Origin: Blastomussa wellsi
Lineage: Eukaryota > Cnidaria > Anthozoa > Scleractinia > Plerogyridae
Reading direction: 5' to 3'
Length of the DNA stretch: 64,000 bases
NCBI GenBank assembly: GCA_947652115.1
Contig: OX393565.1
Span: 13,930,419 to 13,994,418, forward strand
Positions 30,101 through 34,792 of this stretch are shown one piece after another. Within the stretch, counting starts at the first letter, position 1; each line of letters starts with the position of its first letter. The position numbers and the translations under genes are program-made. The notes below the pieces were generated by a model. That model made no database searches. It saw only the letters and a program-made list of their open reading frames with translations, and was not told where the DNA came from.

Positions 30101-32735
30101 ATTGAGCATTACAAATTTTCCCAAAGTATTGTTTCTTACTACTGGTAATTACAAAACTCTTGAAAATAATAAAATAATATTCTCTGGAAATCAATAAGCA
30201 TGCACATGGCTGCATAAAACATGTCACTAGACACTGACAGAAATGCCTTTGTTTCAGTCCACCAGGATCATCTGACAGACTTGGTCGCCTTCTGAAACAT
30301 GTTCTTTATCAGCACAGGTATTGTATATTTTGCAAGTGGTCTTCTCTATGCCTATCAATCAACTGCTACACTATTATTGCAACTATAGTAAAGAGAGCTG
30401 GAAACCAGTTCTCAAATGGCAATTTAATAAGAGGACACTGGTCAAAGAGATGAAGCTAAAAAGCTAAGCTCAACAAAAAAAAGCCTGCTTAACAAAACAA
30501 GCTGGCTCATTTACAAACTCAAGTAGCTAATTAACAAATTCAGCTGGCTCTTCTGGTCTTGATATGTCTTTATAATTCTGCCAATTCTTTGACTTCTTTT
30601 GAAGTGATGTCAGATGATGAGCTTTCTTTCAGCTGGCAAAATCAGCTTCTTACAAGCTCTTAATCAGCTACATGCCTTTATGTTAAAAGACAATAATGAG
30701 TATGATTGTCACTTTCAAGAAACTTGTAGCAACTAAACTGTGCTCTGCAGCTATTATCCACTGCATCCTCCAGCAGAAGATGTCAACATCGACTACGAGC
30801 AGTTTGAAAAACATGCCATGCTTCCTTGTAATCCTGATATCTTGATCCTACCATCAGATCTTCGATACTTTGCCAAGGTATTTTATTTAATGCTTATGCA
30901 TAGAGATTTATTTTTATATTCACTACATTAAAAACAACATAATATTAAAATAACTTTTTTATTTTAACCCATTGACTCCTAAACCGGCCATAACCGGCCG
31001 TGACAGACCTTGACCTTTGTTCCGCTTCCGAGGTCATCAGCTCAGCCCAAAATAGGAATCCCATTTACCCCAGTTCTACAGGAGGGAAATAGCTTTCCGA
31101 TGATACCCAGATGATAGTGATTGGGTTAATGGAGCTTGAAATAGGCACAAAATTGCTTAGAAATGTCCGCCAAAAACTAGGAGGAAAATTTCCCTCACTT
31201 ACCCTTGGCTACTCCATGTTAAGTATTTCCTGTCTCATTGATGCTTTCTTGGCAATTCTTGAACCGAAAGCAAGCCCAGTAAAAGGCCAACAAAAGCATA
31301 AAAAGATACGAGAAAAGGAGAAAGGAAAAGCGAAAAAAATATGAAGAAATTGAAAAGCCTAAAGAGGTGGGTCGCTTTCTCATCCAAAAACTCTCTCAAA
31401 ATTTTGATTTGTGCACATGTTCGAGTTAAAATGCTAGTGAAAAACCTGGCATGTCTTTATTTTGCAAATGCATTTTGGAGAGATTTGAAGCAGATTTAGC
31501 CTACAACTGACTAAAAAATGTTCAAAATGTCTCAAATCTCCAGGAGTCAATGGGTTAATAATAGTAATAAATATAGAAATTTCACATCTCCAATCAACAA
31601 TGTATTATTTTGTTTATTTTATAAACATGTTTTAACAAAGCTTTTGACAATTTTCCAAAGATTTCCGACCATTTTCCGCATACTTCCAAAGATTCTCTGA
31701 ATGATGTCCGAAGGTCACATGGATGTTTCCAATTATTTTCCAAAACTTTCCGAAGGTTTCTGAAGATTTCTGAGGTTTGCCAAAGACTTCCGAGGAACAA
31801 CCAAAGATGTTTCGACTGTACACCAATAAATAGAAGTACATTGAGTAGGGTCAAACATGGTATCAAATGTGAAGTCATTGTTTTTATCACACATAAAATT
31901 ATCATAATTTTACACTTGTGATCAATTACAGTTTTTCTCAGGGGCAGAAATCCTTATAAAGCACCACAGTTTATATGATAAAATGATATATTTATACAGG
32001 TTAGCTACCTCAAGTTATAACAATTACAGTTATCAATGTAGACCCTCTTTAAATAAATGAAGATGAAAGGTTAAAAACCAAATACTACTTTGTCTGGTTA
32101 TGTCTCACTTTTGAACAATGGAATGTTTGGGGTGACATCACAAAACCGACAACGTTTTTGGTGTGATATGATCATGTTTCATACAAAACGTATGAATGTT
32201 TTCGAAACTTGCCACTGGGTAACCCTACTTCGATGAAAGTCTGATAGGAAAATATGATTGCAACAGAGATGAGAAAATGTAACAAGTTTAGAAGAATTTT
32301 TGCCCAGGAGTTGCTTTAGAGCAAAATATCAAATGCATGATTCACTGATTCAAAGTAACATGAAACCTGACAAAACCCTTGACGTTTCAAAAGGAAAACT
32401 ATGCACTAAATTTATCACGCTAAAAGGATAGACACAAATGGTAGTATGTACTTATTAAAGCTAAAAATATTTATTCAAACTTTCTAATCCTTAATAAAAG
32501 AAAGCTGTTCAACTGACTTAACACGTTAGGGATTACATATTACTGTTTATGATGTTCGGTTTGTTTATTACCACAGGACACTCTTGGCTGCTTATGTCTG
32601 AATCCAGGCCGACTTGCCAAAGGCCATGTTGGTGGTACTTATGCCAAAGTCTGGGTGAAGCAATCACCAAATCACTTTGACAAGTCATCATCTCATATTT
32701 TGCAAAGTTCCTTAGCGCAAGTGATCAGAATATGA
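2930..32735 (+). CDS. POLA2: DNA polymerase alpha subunit B, spliced, 5' end not visible
   Basis: B subunit of the polymerase alpha-primase complex, which makes RNA-DNA primers for nuclear DNA replication; it bridges the catalytic subunit and primase. Twelve exons with matching phases: 2930-3132, 3377-3465, 12877-12939, 13819-13885, 14617-14735, 21511-21549, 21737-21810, 28644-28758, 29926-30032, 30258-30317, 30751-30877, 32577-32735 (stop TGA). Family landmarks read in order: SATPSTKYGSR, IEGVNSTGQKLVA, AAGPFTTSDS, LLILLGPFVDAKHEQI, FVPSHRDIHHDFVYPQPPF, YYPLHPPAEDVNIDYEQF and the C-terminal GCLCLNPGRLAKGHVGGTYA. These belong to the OB-fold plus inactive phosphoesterase-like core. The protein ends in VIRI, as in other animals (VVRI). 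The N-terminal helical domain (about 150 residues in human) and roughly 50-60 residues between exons two and three are not seen. Very long transposon-filled introns are the main oddity. Confidence 0.93.
3377..3465 (+). CDS. POLA2: POLA2 exon (VLSDLIDDMAEKL block)
   Basis: Acceptor TTTCTCTAG and donor GTATGTATG. The exon completes the split codon of the previous exon and encodes VLSDLIDDMAEKLQTSLG followed by VEEFSSLCEPTQ, ending in phase 0. Continuity of the reading frame across 3132/3377 supports both exons. Confidence 0.85.
3808..4022. repeat. Left arm of a long inverted repeat (partner 9031-9250)
   Basis: This segment is reverse-complementary, with divergence, to 9031-9250. Shared blocks include GAAAATGACGTC, ATATGGAACATTTT and GATCCTGAAACTGAA. 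The two arms enclose the DIRS/LINE/Penelope nest, suggesting that an inverted-repeat element was the original landing platform. Confidence 0.65.
4300..5270 (+). pseudogene. DIRS-type retroelement gag region, frame-broken
   Basis: The open frame at 4300-4896 starts MDYNRLMNKVLRLLCQQKNL followed by EVTGNVARLMERLK, a SAP-like DNA-binding helix pair, then a Pro/Thr/Ser-rich linker. Another frame, 4969-5274, has a Cys/His cluster (CFACGGAGHHSH; CRNYNWGFPC; CCSYPNCKDAH) like the zinc region of DIRS-family gag proteins. A third frame carries LEFYLTGHPD and GLREGFRIGYSDPR, also typical of this family. The switches between frames mean at least two indels, so the gene is dead. Confidence 0.7.
5271..6820 (+). 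pseudogene. DIRS-type reverse transcriptase/RNase H, degenerate
   Basis: The RT palm motif appears as GVLHILDDFF near 5836-5865, after a stop at about 5803 in the same frame. It is followed by ELDIPLALGKT, LEFMGILLDS and LQSIIGSLHFACKVV, all typical of the DIRS RT core. RNase H follows in another frame: FTDVAGSVEYGAYL at about 6351-6390. Further pieces towards 6820 (LAPATRQTYASG) lead into the recombinase. Multiple stops and frameshifts; no function expected. Confidence 0.75.
6790..8230 (+). pseudogene. DIRS-type tyrosine recombinase, split by a LINE insertion
   Basis: The N-terminal SAM-like part reads VTLIYFVSFLADYVKYHTIK, then VYLAAIQNL and RQPITLP up to about 7125. The catalytic part resumes at about 8106 with PYHSPDIDTVMLWAPFTLAF followed by FSFLRCSEL, where the Arg of LRCSE is the family's first catalytic Arg. 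About 0.98 kb of antisense LINE sequence lies between the two halves. The remaining catalytic His-x-x-Arg and Tyr are not seen downstream, so the 3' end is lost. Confidence 0.75.
7151..8117 (-). pseudogene. LINE reverse transcriptase remnant nested in the DIRS element
   Basis: On the minus strand the product reads DEQAGFRQERSCIDYIATL, then (after a frameshift near 7955) FVDFAKAFDSVDRDVIWRLM with the first catalytic Asp, ending in the typical post-RT segment SVLLYGSETWRVTK, FINRRLRNILNIRWPE, KWGWIGHTLRKP. An in-frame TGA at 7310 interrupts it, and coding resemblance continues to a TAA at 7151-7153. The stretch that should hold the second catalytic box (x-A-D-D) is missing between DATCEVMRV and QDPVHLHQEDI, so an internal deletion removed the active site. 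Clade resembles RTE/Jockey-like non-LTR elements; not resolved. Confidence 0.8.
8323..8535 (+). pseudogene. GIY-YIG endonuclease fragment of a Penelope-like element
   Basis: Reading from about 8323: VVYYFECD, YVGFTSRHLHQRVEEH, then IGNHVKDEHG and KCQSKFDCLIFEML FIRKL. This matches the C-terminal GIY-YIG endonuclease of Penelope-like retroelements (YVG-T-RHLHQR with the catalytic Arg). The linker between CD and YVG is shortened and the upstream RT is absent, so only the tail remains. Confidence 0.75.
8530..8563 (+). repeat. 33-bp direct repeat, second copy of 4232-4264
   Basis: TGAAAGGTGGTTTTCGTTAT and the next eight bases (CTTTACC) occur at about 4241 and 8538. The first copy precedes the DIRS gag, the second follows the Penelope fragment. 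It may be a split direct repeat end of the DIRS-like element or a coincidence of shared 3' sequence. Confidence 0.5.
9031..9250. repeat. Right arm of long inverted repeat (partner 3808-4022)
   Basis: Reverse complement of 3808-4022 with scattered differences; contains GTGACGTCATTTTC and AAAATGTTCCATAT. See the left arm. Confidence 0.65.
9333..9475 (+). repeat. tRNA-derived SINE, degenerate
   Basis: Contains GTGTTCGCCTTCCACCAATG, a box-B-like GGTTTGATTCCTGG and the body GTGGGTTGAGTTTGTTGGTT followed by TCTCTCTGGGTACTCC. This combination is a common marine-invertebrate SINE pattern. Diverged and without a clear tail. Confidence 0.65.
9572..9646 (-). repeat. tRNA-like SINE head
   Basis: The minus strand reads CTCCAGTAGCTCACTGGTTA followed by GAACATCCGACTAGATCACA and a box-B GGGTTCGAATCCCA. 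The acceptor ends do not pair, so it is a tRNA-derived repeat rather than a gene. A second copy lies at 11606-11674, where it runs into the assembly gap. Confidence 0.65.
9659..9832. mobile_element. hAT-like MITE (CAGGGTTGTCA termini)
   Basis: CAGGGTTGTCA at the left and TGACAACCCTG at the right are perfect inverted ends. The inner sequence has a repeated AGAATAGCCGG / AGAGTAGCCAG motif. No matching 8-bp target duplication is clear. Confidence 0.6.
10063..11576. mobile_element. DNA-transposon-like element, AGGGCTGAAAATAA termini
   Basis: AGGGCTGAAAATAA at 10063 and TTATTTTCAGCCCT at the right end are perfect 14-bp inverted termini. A related right half occurs at 1195-1475. Sub-terminal GACCGGTCAA / TTGGCCGGTC motifs follow. 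No transposase is visible. A second MITE (10651-10992) is nested inside. Confidence 0.6.
10651..10992. mobile_element. MITE of the TAATAGGACTACATG family
   Basis: The right end reads GCATGTAGTCCTATTA and the body holds paired TTGGACAGT / ACTGTCCAA motifs. It is the reverse complement of 59925-60178 with an additional ~100 bp in the middle. Homology to a second copy defines it. Confidence 0.65.
11606..11674 (-). repeat. tRNA-like SINE head, truncated by gap
   Basis: A diverged copy of 9572-9646 (GGAACCCACGACCACCGTGA, CTAACCACTCATTTACTG). Ends exactly at the run of N. Confidence 0.6.
11675..11874. other. Assembly gap, 200 N
   Basis: Exactly 200 N. A round number like this is usually a placeholder, so the true length is unknown. 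It lies in the POLA2 intron that should contain the missing exon between 3465 and 12877. Confidence 0.98.
12445..12752 (+). pseudogene. 3' end of a LINE (RT C-terminal tail) with ATGT microsatellite
   Basis: From about 12480 the frame reads RSFSYRGAKLWNNLSNDLKN then VNSVKAFKSKLTKQLL and a stop at about 12596. RGAKLWN-L is the characteristic C-terminal string of CR1/Rex-type LINE polyproteins. An AATAAA precedes an (ATGT)n tail at 12738-12760, as expected for a 5'-truncated insertion. Confidence 0.75.
12877..12939 (+). CDS. POLA2: POLA2 exon (VVAIEGVNSTGQKLVANKICT)
   Basis: Acceptor TTGTTCTAG in CTGTTCTAG context, donor GTAAGT. Twenty-one complete codons, phase 0 on both sides. It matches the OB-fold strand that follows the FPGQ motif in animal POLA2. 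The exon carrying the residues before this one (up to FPGQ) is missing from the readable sequence. Confidence 0.9.
13819..13885 (+). CDS. POLA2: POLA2 short exon (GIQLPFCIPVEAD)
   Basis: Acceptor CATTGTTAG, donor GTAATT. Sixty-seven bases, phase 0 in and phase 1 out, exactly joining the exons at 12877 and 14617. The product GIQLPFCIPVEADKEASK followed by DTTS fills the position of the variable GVPLPFYQP-type loop of the family. The exon is too short to show up as an open frame, so phase and alignment are the evidence. Confidence 0.85.
14617..14735 (+). CDS. POLA2: POLA2 exon (FLMSVAAGPFTTSDS)
   Basis: Acceptor TTCTTTACAG, donor GTAAGT. The first two bases complete a codon begun in the 13819-13885 exon. 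It encodes the start of the phosphoesterase-like domain, PFLMSVAAGPFTTSDSL through DEPDLLIL, and ends in phase 0. Confidence 0.93.
14736..17500. other. POLA2 intron, unassigned repeats
   Basis: No coding signal. Notable pieces: a GTGTGGTTCCAGAAAATATC repeat at 14962-15050, and a C/G-tract-rich repeat at 16213-16345 with GGGGTGGGGGGGTC. Both resemble repeat ends rather than genes. Confidence 0.45.
17505..17799. mobile_element. Mariner-type MITE with TA target duplication
   Basis: Left AGGGTCTGACCATTTAACTT and right AAGTTAAATGGTCAGCCCCT are inverted termini of about 30 bp followed by G-rich / C-rich subterminal tracts. TA flanks both sides (17503-17504 and 17800-17801). No transposase. Confidence 0.7.
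18111..20551 (+). mobile_element. Gag-only BEL/Pao-like LTR element in a POLA2 intron
   Basis: Direct repeats at both ends: GGAGCTGGAGTTGGACAGTG at about 18118 and 20354, and GCAACCTCATC at 18195 and 20522. The left LTR lacks about 90 bp present in the right copy. Between them is gag only; protease, RT and integrase are absent. This looks like an internally deleted, non-autonomous derivative. Confidence 0.7.
18291..20340 (+). pseudogene. BEL/Pao gag (DUF1759-type), frame-broken
   Basis: Starts with a basic/coiled-coil segment (18291-18728). It passes through LPKCQPDVFRGDVLLFYLWK followed by RSFKAMVRD near 19465-19560, then, after a one-base shift, LNYLWSFTSGKPQELVDNYR (to about 19800). It continues in another frame with LPGLACLNYPIAIRPIVERL (from 19816) and ends in a zinc-knuckle-like CIYHNSSDHDILEC at about 20229-20271. 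These are hallmarks of the capsid-region domain of Pao-type gag. At least three frameshifts or stops. Confidence 0.75.
21511..21549 (+). CDS. POLA2: POLA2 micro-exon (LGPFVDAKHEQIT)
   Basis: Thirteen codons between acceptor TTTCGTTAG and donor GTAAGT, phase 0 both sides. LGPF-DAKHEQ is one of the most conserved strings of the family. The intron upstream is 6.8 kb and contains the gag-only BEL/Pao element. Confidence 0.93.
21737..21810 (+). CDS. POLA2: POLA2 exon (NGDLEEPYEDLFDRQVKHIV)
   Basis: Acceptor AAAATTTTAG, donor GTATGC, ending with two bases of a codon. It corresponds to the -PFEDIF- helix of the family. Only 80 bases downstream begins the 5.0 kb inverted-repeat transposon. Confidence 0.92.
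21896..22037 (-). repeat. Sub-terminal tandem repeat, (TTCCGACTTCTGAG)n-like
   Basis: Irregular repeats of 7-16 bp made of ACTTC, TGAG and TTCC(G/A). The same array continues at 22408-22490 and appears inverted at 26725-26880. It forms the subterminal zone of the 5.0-kb element and may be where its transposase bound. Confidence 0.75.
22091..22165 (-). repeat. tRNA-Thr-like SINE head
   Basis: The minus strand folds as a near-tRNA: acceptor GGCTTTG/CAAAGCC pairs fully, the D-arm is GCTCAGTTGGTAGAGC, the loop CTGGTAA would give anticodon GGT. The T-stem is mismatched and the flanks are repetitive, so I call it a SINE and not a working tRNA gene. Confidence 0.6.
22273..22411. repeat. Long near-perfect hairpin of SINE sequence
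   Basis: GGTATGGTTTTTATGCAAAT at 22273 is the reverse complement of the end at 22411; arms of about 55 bp differ at few positions and the spacer is about 28 bp. Copies of TTTCAGGCTTTGAACG inside link it to the adjacent tRNA-like SINE. Confidence 0.75.
23172..23245 (-). repeat. tRNA-like SINE head
   Basis: The minus strand reads TTGTAGCTCAGTGGATAGAG then CGCCCGCCCAGTGTTCAGGA and box-B GGGTTCGATTCC. The body on both sides (GTTGTGGAAATGAGA, AAAGATTAATTAATCAACAT) is repeated at 23078-23170 and 23330-23440. Confidence 0.6.
23378..23496. repeat. Hairpin with ~52-bp arms
   Basis: AAAGATTAATTAATCAACAT..GACACGAGCGTGGGACAAAG at the left is mirrored by CTTTGTCCCACGCTCGTGTC..ATGTTGATTAATTAATCTTT at the right, with a loop of about 8 bases (GGCTAGGT). 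It is part of the SINE-like cluster in the 5.0-kb element. Confidence 0.75.
23961..24290 (-). pseudogene. hAT transposase C-terminal dimerisation domain, fragment
   Basis: On the minus strand: LAVLPIGSTEAARSFSCLRM then VHTWLRSIMTTERFSDFVAV and a tail to the stop at 23961. The (E/A)RSFS-LR--KT-LRS-M---RLS string is the hATC dimerisation signature. The DDE catalytic part is missing, so this is a remnant. Confidence 0.75.
24348..24404. repeat. Short GC-rich hairpin
   Basis: CGACTGGCTTCTGTCGCGA is mirrored by TCGCGACAGAAGCCAGTTGG with a loop of about 9 bases. It lies in the deletion derivative of the hAT element. Confidence 0.7.
25546..26332. repeat. Large palindrome, ~205-bp arms and ~375-bp spacer
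   Basis: 25546-25752 and 26129-26332 are inverted copies (shared TACTACGATTTTCAGTTGAG, TCCACACAAAGTTTTGACG, CAACGTCAGG). The arms differ by point changes and small indels. The spacer is AT-rich with no coding signal. Could be the core of another foldback element nested within the 5.0-kb transposon. Confidence 0.75.
27771..28076. mobile_element. MITE with CATGGTTGCCACAG ends and GTCAGGGAA repeats
   Basis: CATGGTTGCCACAGG at the left and TGTGGCTGAGGCAACCATG at the right are inverted. Inside, GGTCAGGGAAAAGTCAGGGA motifs recur near both ends. No coding capacity. Confidence 0.55.
28644..28758 (+). CDS. POLA2: POLA2 exon (FVPSHRDIHHDFVYPQPPF)
   Basis: Acceptor TTTTTTTCATTGGCAG, donor GTAAAA. The first base completes a Lys codon split with 21810. 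It carries VVFVPSHRDIHHDFVYPQPP, the position where active phosphoesterases bind metal; the family is catalytically inactive. Ends in phase 0. Confidence 0.93.
28878..29018. repeat. Dispersed repeat, second copy at 53040-53170
   Basis: Shared strings: GGCTTGATACCCTGCGTGA / GGCTCGATACCCTGCGTGA, CTAGCCCCTAAAACAA, GAATTACAAGC, CGAGAGCTGCTA. Preceded by tRNA-like CCAGAGTGCTAACTATTAGG, so probably the body of a tRNA-derived SINE. Confidence 0.6.
29030..29664. mobile_element. piggyBac-like MITE, TTAA flanks
   Basis: Begins CCCATTGACTCCTGGAGATT after TTAA (29026-29029) and ends ATGGG before TTAA (29665-29668). A homologous element in the opposite orientation is at 30968-31554. The interior contains a tandem duplication of about 136 bp (29399-29534 and 29535-29675), so a second ATGGG-TTAA end occurs at 29521-29529. 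Confidence 0.7.
29399..29675. repeat. Tandem duplication, two ~136-bp units
   Basis: Both units begin GAATTAACTCTGTCACTGAT and end AATGGGTTAAATCTCATCA; they differ at few bases, so the duplication is recent relative to the element. Confidence 0.85.
29704..29776 (+). repeat. tRNA-like SINE head
   Basis: Acceptor GGCTTCA/TGAAGCC pairs perfectly, D-arm GCTTAGTTGGTAGAGC, box-B GGGTTCAAATCC. The anticodon arm does not form properly and a GAGGCTTC echo follows, so it is a tRNA-derived repeat. Confidence 0.6.
29926..30032 (+). CDS. POLA2: POLA2 exon (RIHFVSDPCTMLVNNVTIGLS)
   Basis: Acceptor TTGTTTCTTACAG, donor GTAAGA. It encodes HFVSDPC, NNVTIGLSSIDVLLHLG and ends with two bases of a Cys codon. 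It matches the VQFVSEPC / FGLTSTDLLFHLG region of animal POLA2. Confidence 0.93.
30258..30317 (+). CDS. POLA2: POLA2 exon (SDRLGRLLKHVLYQH)
   Basis: Acceptor CTTTGTTTCAG, donor GTATTG. Sixty bases, completing the split Cys codon and leaving two bases (AG) for the next exon. Matches the SDRF-RILKHIL-Q helix. Confidence 0.92.
30751..30877 (+). CDS. POLA2: POLA2 exon (YYPLHPPAEDVNIDYEQF)
   Basis: Acceptor GTGCTCTGCAG, donor GTATTT. Completes a Ser codon, then YYPLHPPAEDVNIDYEQF, DILILPSDLRYFAK; phase 0 at the end. Corresponds to the conserved YYPLYPP--D--IDYE and PSELRYF-K motifs. Confidence 0.94.
30968..31554. mobile_element. piggyBac-like MITE, TTAA flanks
   Basis: CCCATTGACTCCT at the left and AGGAGTCAATGGG at the right are inverted termini; TTAA flanks at 30964-30967 and 31555-31558. 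The right half is the reverse complement of the left half of 29030-29664. Contains a chance Lys-rich open frame that I do not consider a gene. Confidence 0.75.
31635..31800. repeat. Degenerate short tandem repeat (TTCCRAAGATTTCC-like)
   Basis: Irregular repeats of TTTCCAAAGATTTCCGA, ACTTCCAAAGATT, TTTCCGAAGGTTTCTGAAG and so on, about 12-16 bp each. No coding sense. Confidence 0.6.
32577..32735 (+). CDS. POLA2: POLA2 last exon and stop codon
   Basis: Acceptor TATTACCACAG, then DTLGCLCLNPGRLAKGHVGG and onward to VIRI and TGA at 32733-32735. The C-terminal NPGRL-KG-VGGT(Y/F)A string is diagnostic. A plausible polyadenylation signal AATAAA lies at 32974-32979, 239 bases after the stop. Confidence 0.94.
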   Translation, partial: DTLGCLCLNPGRLAKGHVGGTYAKVWVKQSPNHFDKSSSHILQSSLAQVIRI

Positions 32736-32968
32736 ATGCATTCAAAAACTACAACTTCCATTCTGGGGAAGCAACACAGATTGAACAGTACAACAGTTTC
32801 ACATTGTAATCATTTCAAATGACAGCAAGCTAATATGTTGTACATGTCACTGCTAGATTTAATGTAGGACCACTTTAACATAAAACAATACTTTACATAG
32901 GGAGCTTGTAAAACTCTTATTTTAGCACGTTTTGTGACTCTTGTGAAAAAATGAAAATTTTTTATAAT

Positions 32969-33582
32969 TGACCAATAAATTATTAAAGTTATAAGATGTC
33001 TTGAACTTGCTGGTGGATGGAAAGCACAGAAAATAGTGTTTATATGCAGTTGTGATTTAGAGGCTTCAGTGTTAGATTTGGGCAGGTTTCATCGATAGAC
33101 ACTTCTTGATCAAACCTAGTTTCTGCCTGGGAGGGAAGGGAAAAGCTAAATAAATAAATAAAATAAGGTTAAGGTTAAATAAATAAAATAAAGGCAAATG
33201 AGAACAATTGATCAGCAATGTCATGATGTAGCATTCAAAGCAGGATCCATATCCACAGTTGTCGGCTTGTCTGAGACAACTAAATAATTCGAAATAATTA
33301 TACAAGTGACAAAAACAACATGAAAATTCATCTGGTGGATGAGAAAAAGTCTAACTTTAGCACAAAAAAATTTTTGTTGTTGTTACCATTCTTTACCTCT
33401 GAACAGGCAAGTGAAATTTTAGCAGGGCAAGTATGGCATGTGAATACCTGTCTGACTGCAAAAACCAAATACTGATCCCTGCACAGTACAGAACGTGATT
33501 ACAGGTTGCAATAAATAGACCAATAAATTATTAAAGTGATAAGATGTCTTGTTTGGCTACTTGCTGGTGGATGGAAATATGA
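32969..33582. repeat. Direct duplication of ~57 bp around the POLA2 3' end
   Basis: GACCAATAAATTATTAAAGT and the following ATAAGATGTCTTG..CTTGCTGGTGGATGGAAA occur at 32969-33025 and 33519-33576. The second copy has a short insertion. Confidence 0.8.
32974..32979 (+). promoter_or_regulatory. Likely POLA2 polyadenylation signal AATAAA
   Basis: First good AATAAA after the POLA2 stop, 239 bases downstream. The surrounding 57 bp is duplicated at 33519-33582 with its own AATAAA, so two sites are possible. Confidence 0.5.
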
Positions 33583-33860
33583 TACCTTATGGCACCTTAG
33601 CACGTTACAATCTTTGATATAGTCCAGTCTAAACCATTGGTTTAGGCTGTCTGCGATGCAGGCAAGGGACAGGCTTAAGAGCCAATAAAAATTCAGAGAA
33701 AAATGCATCAAATGATGACAAAAGTCTTTCATTGTATAATTTAACAATAAAATTAATCTCATGGGTACTCTGGAAAATTATAATTAATTAATTTGCACTT
33801 CATTTTGTTCTACTTTTTTAATATGTAATTTAATATTCCATATTCATTTCATACAGTGTT

Positions 33861-34670
33861 TCATATTAATATAGACAGGCAAGTTAGGCAACCGTCAACT
33901 TTACTTAGTTCACAATTTTCAAGCTGCATCTTTGGACCGGAAATCTGATTAAACACCTCATAACTGTCAGGAATCTCAGCTGCTGCCAAATGTATTAATG
34001 TACCATTGAGAAAAAGACAATTAGCTGCCGTGTCATCAGGAACAACAAGCTTTTCGTACTGAAAAGTCGCCTTTTCCTGCACTTCACTCCAAGCATTTCC
34101 AGCCTCTTCACTTCCTCCAACAACAATGATGTTATGACCTGCCATGGTCATCATAGACTTGAGGTGAAGGTGGTTGGGTACTGAAATCCCCGCCACAGGG
34201 TAACTGGGGAATGTTTGAGCTAAACAGTCAATTCCTGCCTGATTTGTCCTCTTGGAAAGCCCCACGAGAAATTCTTTTCCCGTAAAAAGAACATCCCCAC
34301 CGTCTAAAGAAGATGGTTCTTTCATTTCAACCACGACCAATCCGAGTGTTTGTAGAGTTGTCTTCATTCTAGCTGATTCGCCTTGCCTTGTTGGATGACC
34401 CAGCCGGGCAATTAAGGCAACTCCATCACACACTACACACACATCTTCGACAAAAACACAATCTGGATGTTTTTCCTCTGCGGGAAGCTCCGTCACCTGC
34501 AATCCCAGACTTTTCAAAGCACGAACGTACTCACAGTGTTGTTGAACGGCTTTTTTGAAGTCCACGGGTTCTGGAGAATCATTTTGTCTTAGTGCAGCGG
34601 CAGGGAGTGAGGAAGGTATTGCACAAACTATTGCCTTTGTGTATTGAAATTTGGACTGAGTTTGCTCCAT
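33861..34670 (-). CDS. DDAH1: N(G),N(G)-dimethylarginine dimethylaminohydrolase, single exon
   Basis: Hydrolyses asymmetric dimethylarginine to citrulline and dimethylamine, relieving inhibition of nitric oxide synthase; cytosolic. The 269-residue product is close to the usual length of about 285. Family motifs in order: FVEDVCVV near residue 73, GHPTRQGES near 91, SLDGGDVLFTGKEFLVG near 121, catalytic His in NHLHLKS at 169, PDDTAANCLFLNG near 211, and the catalytic Cys in VDGCLTCLSILI at 264. The second Cys of the vertebrate TCCS motif is Leu here, but the catalytic one is kept. I chose Met at 34670 because it aligns with the family N terminus; the frame stays open to 34901, but that extension is repeat-derived. 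It is intronless, whereas vertebrate DDAH genes are split, so it may be a retrocopy or an intron-loss gene. Whether it is DDAH1- or DDAH2-like cannot be settled here; in an invertebrate one ancestral copy is expected. Confidence 0.93.
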   Translation of the reverse strand: MEQTQSKFQYTKAIVCAIPSSLPAAALRQNDSPEPVDFKKAVQQHCEYVRALKSLGLQVTELPAEEKHPDCVFVEDVCVVCDGVALIARLGHPTRQGESARMKTTLQTLGLVVVEMKEPSSLDGGDVLFTGKEFLVGLSKRTNQAGIDCLAQTFPSYPVAGISVPNHLHLKSMMTMAGHNIIVVGGSEEAGNAWSEVQEKATFQYEKLVVPDDTAANCLFLNGTLIHLAAAEIPDSYEVFNQISGPKMQLENCELSKVDGCLTCLSILI

Positions 34671-34792
34671 GACTACAAGCTTCCGTATAAGCGTAATAAG
34701 CCGTATAAGTTGCTTCCGTAATGTCTTCAATTCAATAAGTTGGAGAAAGACAACCACGAACCAAAAGAGAGAGCCTGGGTTTGAGGTAAAGA

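Noticed and set aside
31111..31344. Lys-rich 77-codon frame
   Set aside because: Lies within the piggyBac-like MITE; composition reflects its AAG/GAAA runs.
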